Part shown: piece by piece, positions 61,870-64,000 of the stretch | How the letters are laid out: each line of letters starts with the position of its first letter | Numbering within the stretch: position 1 is the first letter of the stretch | Assembly (NCBI RefSeq): GCF_024679245.1 | Contig: NC_090184.1 | Span: forward strand, 8,836,047 to 8,900,046 | Direction of reading: 5' to 3' | DNA from: Pseudorasbora parva | Taxonomy: Eukaryota > Chordata > Actinopteri > Cypriniformes > Gobionidae | Length of the DNA: 64,000 nt | Notes under the pieces: generated by a model | Told to the model about the DNA's origin: nothing | What the model saw: only the letters and a program-made list of their open reading frames with translations | The model's database searches: none | Made by a program: the position numbers and the translations under genes

Positions 61870-62853
61870 ATGGGCTCTGGATGGACACAAGAGGATTATG
61901 AGAGGTCTGCTTCTTTGATTTATGCAGACGTTTTACGAAATAAACCATGCCTCTTACCAGATGTAGGCATAGATGAGTCTCTGCTAAAATATTCTGGTTC
62001 CGACTCTAACGCTGTGCTGAAGGCTTTCTCTAAGGAGATGCTCGACACGGTGCCAGACTACATCAACACTCTAGGATCCGTTTTGTCTCCGATGACTTTA
62101 AATGCTGTTGGACTTGGAGCTTTGGTGATTTCCTTGATCATAGAGATCATCATCAAGGGCGGCACTCCGGCAAGTGAGGACACATATAGCCTGTTACGAC
62201 GTGTGTTTGGGGAAGAGAAAGCTTCGAGTGTCCGAGACACAATGTCAGAGTATCTGAAACGCCATCGCATATACATGAACAATGACAGACGATTACAGTC
62301 GGACATAAGCAGACTGGAAAAGCAGCTGAGCAACCATCTCACCATCCTCAGAAACTCCCTGCTGCAGGATGGACAGATGAGCAGCCGTGGGTTCAAAATC
62401 TGGGTCAACGGAGCCGCCTTCCACGTCCAGATGTTGATCCATGAGGCTCGACTGAATATTCAGACTGGTAAACCTGCATCAGACGATCTTAATGCTATCA
62501 AAGCTGCAATCGACGTGTATTTACAGTATCTGGATCATTTGCTGGACAAATACAAGACCTACAAGATCAATTCAGAAATGTTTAGATTTAAATCTGACTG
62601 GAGCTATTCTTACAGCAAATTACATTGTCATATGGAAAATGAAAAAATTAGCAATTGTATAATCAATGTAGAATATTATGGTTATCCAAGCCCATGTAGT
62701 AATCCAGAAATGCTGACGACTTTTATGGAGACTGTTTACTCAAATTATGAACCGATCAAAGGTATAAAGAGTTATTTTTTAAATATCAAGAACAATCTCA
62801 ACTCTCTAATCCATCAACGTGGTTCATTCAGTCTGCCATCAGCGGCAGGCTAG
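61870..62853 (+). CDS. Uncharacterised single-exon protein, 327 aa
   Basis: An intact frame with ATG at 61870 (A at -3, G at +4) and stop TAG at 62851-62853. I do not recognise a named family. The visible architecture is an acidic N-terminal region (GSGWTQEDYERSA), then a strongly hydrophobic segment at about residues 88-106 (LGALVISLIIEIIIKG), long enough for one membrane helix. Next comes a charged heptad-like helix at about 143-170 (RRLQSDISRLEKQLSNHL), further predicted helices, and a Ser-rich end. Having one hydrophobic helix amid amphipathic helices recalls helical membrane-active or scaffold proteins, but no function is claimed. Intact length amid decayed repeats suggests selection or recent arrival. 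The segment gtgttcag just upstream could be the acceptor of a 5' UTR intron. A GTG-started extension of ten codons is not credible in a vertebrate. Confidence 0.75.
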   Translation: MGSGWTQEDYERSASLIYADVLRNKPCLLPDVGIDESLLKYSGSDSNAVLKAFSKEMLDTVPDYINTLGSVLSPMTLNAVGLGALVISLIIEIIIKGGTPASEDTYSLLRRVFGEEKASSVRDTMSEYLKRHRIYMNNDRRLQSDISRLEKQLSNHLTILRNSLLQDGQMSSRGFKIWVNGAAFHVQMLIHEARLNIQTGKPASDDLNAIKAAIDVYLQYLDHLLDKYKTYKINSEMFRFKSDWSYSYSKLHCHMENEKISNCIINVEYYGYPSPCSNPEMLTTFMETVYSNYEPIKGIKSYFLNIKNNLNSLIHQRGSFSLPSAAG

Positions 62854-62877
62854 TTTAGATATTTTGGTGTTGATAAG

Positions 62878-63065
62878 GGCGCCTGGATAGCTCAGATTCT
62901 AGAGCGTGCGCCCATATATAGAGGTGTACTCTTAGATGCAGCGGGCCTTGGTTGGACTCTGACCTTTGGCCCCTTGCTGCATGTCATTCCCCTTTCTTTC
63001 TCCCCTTTCGTGTCTTCAGCTGTCCTGTAAATATAGGCCTAAAAATGGCCAAAAATTATCTTTAA
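62878..63065 (+). repeat. tRNA-derived SINE
   Basis: The tRNA-like head has an A-box (tagctcagattctagag) and a B-box (ggttggactctgacc) at tRNA spacing. It is followed by ttgctgcatgtcattcccc and a pyrimidine-rich body. It sits 25 bp after the stop of the upstream gene, so it probably lies in its 3' UTR. Confidence 0.75.
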
Positions 63066-63299
63066 AATAATAATCTTTTCATTTAACATAGTCAGGGGGG
63101 TGTTGCAGACAGAAGAAGGATGACAAGATCCAGGAATTAAAGAAAGGCTTTTACTTATATCAATCACAAACAGAGGGTAACACACGGTATTCACGATGTA
63201 GACTAGACCAAGACTACTTCTTCTTTGATTTAATGGTGGTTTGCGAACCAACTTCCAACCTACTTTGATGGAGTGTGAAAAGGACGAATAACCCTTCTA

Positions 63300-63842
63300 T
63301 ATACTATTATATAAACCACTATTCTTAGTAAATCTCAAGAGTACATGCATTTGTTTTCTTGAATTTGGACCATCATTTAAAAAGCTGGTTATTAAATTCC
63401 TGGCATCGTACTGCTTGTAATTCTTCCTAAAGAATCCTTCTTTGTATTAAATATGTCTTGCATATCTGCGGAACTTGCTCTACAGTTTCCTCTGCTGAAC
63501 AGACATCACATAGACCTGTGTCATGTTTCCTTATAATGTGTAAAGTGTGATTTAGATTTGAATGTCCTGTTCATAAATGTGTGAAAATAACTTGTTCTTT
63601 TCTACTTAAATTGTGAATTATTTTGCTTTTCTTAATGGTTTTTTGAACCATGTAACAGTGTCTATCATATCTACCTGCCATTTCCAATTGCATGCTTCTG
63701 AAATAAAATGTTTTCCTTCTGATCTACTGAGTGCAATGTTTATGTTCGGTTCTTTAATTTGAATTGATTCTTTGGCAATTTTGTCTTCTTCCTCGTTACC
63801 TTGAATTACCACGCCACGTGTGTCACATTTACATTTAATCAT
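63300..63842 (-). pseudogene. LINE ORF2 C-terminal relic (RNase H region)
   Basis: The minus-strand frame 63618-63842 encodes IQGNEEEDKIAKESIQ, resembling the GNE.AD..A motif of LINE-encoded RNase H. The continuation below 63618 reads as GHSNLNHTLHIIRKHDTGLC then a Cys/His-like tail, but has several stops. It is a decayed 3' portion of a non-LTR retrotransposon; the clade is not assigned. Confidence 0.7.
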
Positions 63843-64000
63843 TTAGCAGACGCTTTTATCCAAAGAGACTTACAAAAAAAGGGGAGAGCAATAGAAGCAA
63901 CGAAACAAACAAGGCCAACAACCTGTAAGAGCTGTAAGAAGTCTCAGTTAATTAGCACAGTAGTTTTTTTTTTTTTTTTTGGACAAACAAACAAAAATTA
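63843..64000. repeat. Dispersed repeat at the right edge
   Basis: Contains tttagcagacgcttttatcc, a motif extremely common in teleost interspersed repeats, and a T-run near 63966. Cut by the window edge. Confidence 0.55.

Overview
This window is repeat-rich vertebrate nuclear DNA, almost certainly from a teleost and most likely a cyprinid. The evidence is GT-AG spliced genes of fish-expanded families, very dense hAT, foldback, TTAA and Tc1 elements, a tRNA-derived SINE, a degenerate LINE tail and long (CA)n tracts. No bacterial or viral gene organisation is present.

The backbone is a tandem array of three nearly identical PIM-like serine/threonine kinase genes on the + strand. Copy 1 has coding exons at 938-6738 and its 5' end is outside the window. 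Copy 2 spans 23724-33418 and copy 3 spans 40437-52244. All three have an intact kinase reading frame with matching splice sites. Upstream of the kinase exons is a tandem array of a two-exon cassette: exon A (102 or 105 nt) and exon B (270 or 150 nt). Every cassette exon has phase 1-1 introns, so any number of cassettes keeps the frame. Copy 2 has four cassettes, copy 3 has three, and copy 1 shows one before an inserted repeat. Predicted proteins are about 795 aa (copy 2) and 671 aa (copy 3). They would have a long Ser/Asp-rich, probably disordered N-terminal region ahead of a kinase domain whose catalytic loop reads HNDIHAQN instead of HRDxKxxN.

The paralogous segments act as empty-site controls for each other, so many insertions can be delimited to the base. 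hAT elements with perfect 8-bp target-site duplications lie at 3082-4417, 17673-18375, 21602-22936, 28013-29173, 41781-44586 and 46855-48131. A composite foldback element carrying one of these hATs is inserted twice (2610-4862 and 21130-23381).

Between kinase copies 1 and 2 are the last three coding exons of a ferlin gene (myoferlin type). Its transmembrane exon is split by a roughly 5-kb insertion flanked by TTA duplications. The end of this ferlin fragment was carried along when the kinase unit duplicated, and reappears at 37621-37789.

The right side (52.8-64 kb) is the diverged 3' flank of copy 3, followed by mobile-element debris. This includes a captured RecQ-helicase fragment, TTAA and Tc1 relics, a SINE and a LINE tail. 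Within it is one intact single-exon gene of unrecognised function (61870-62853).
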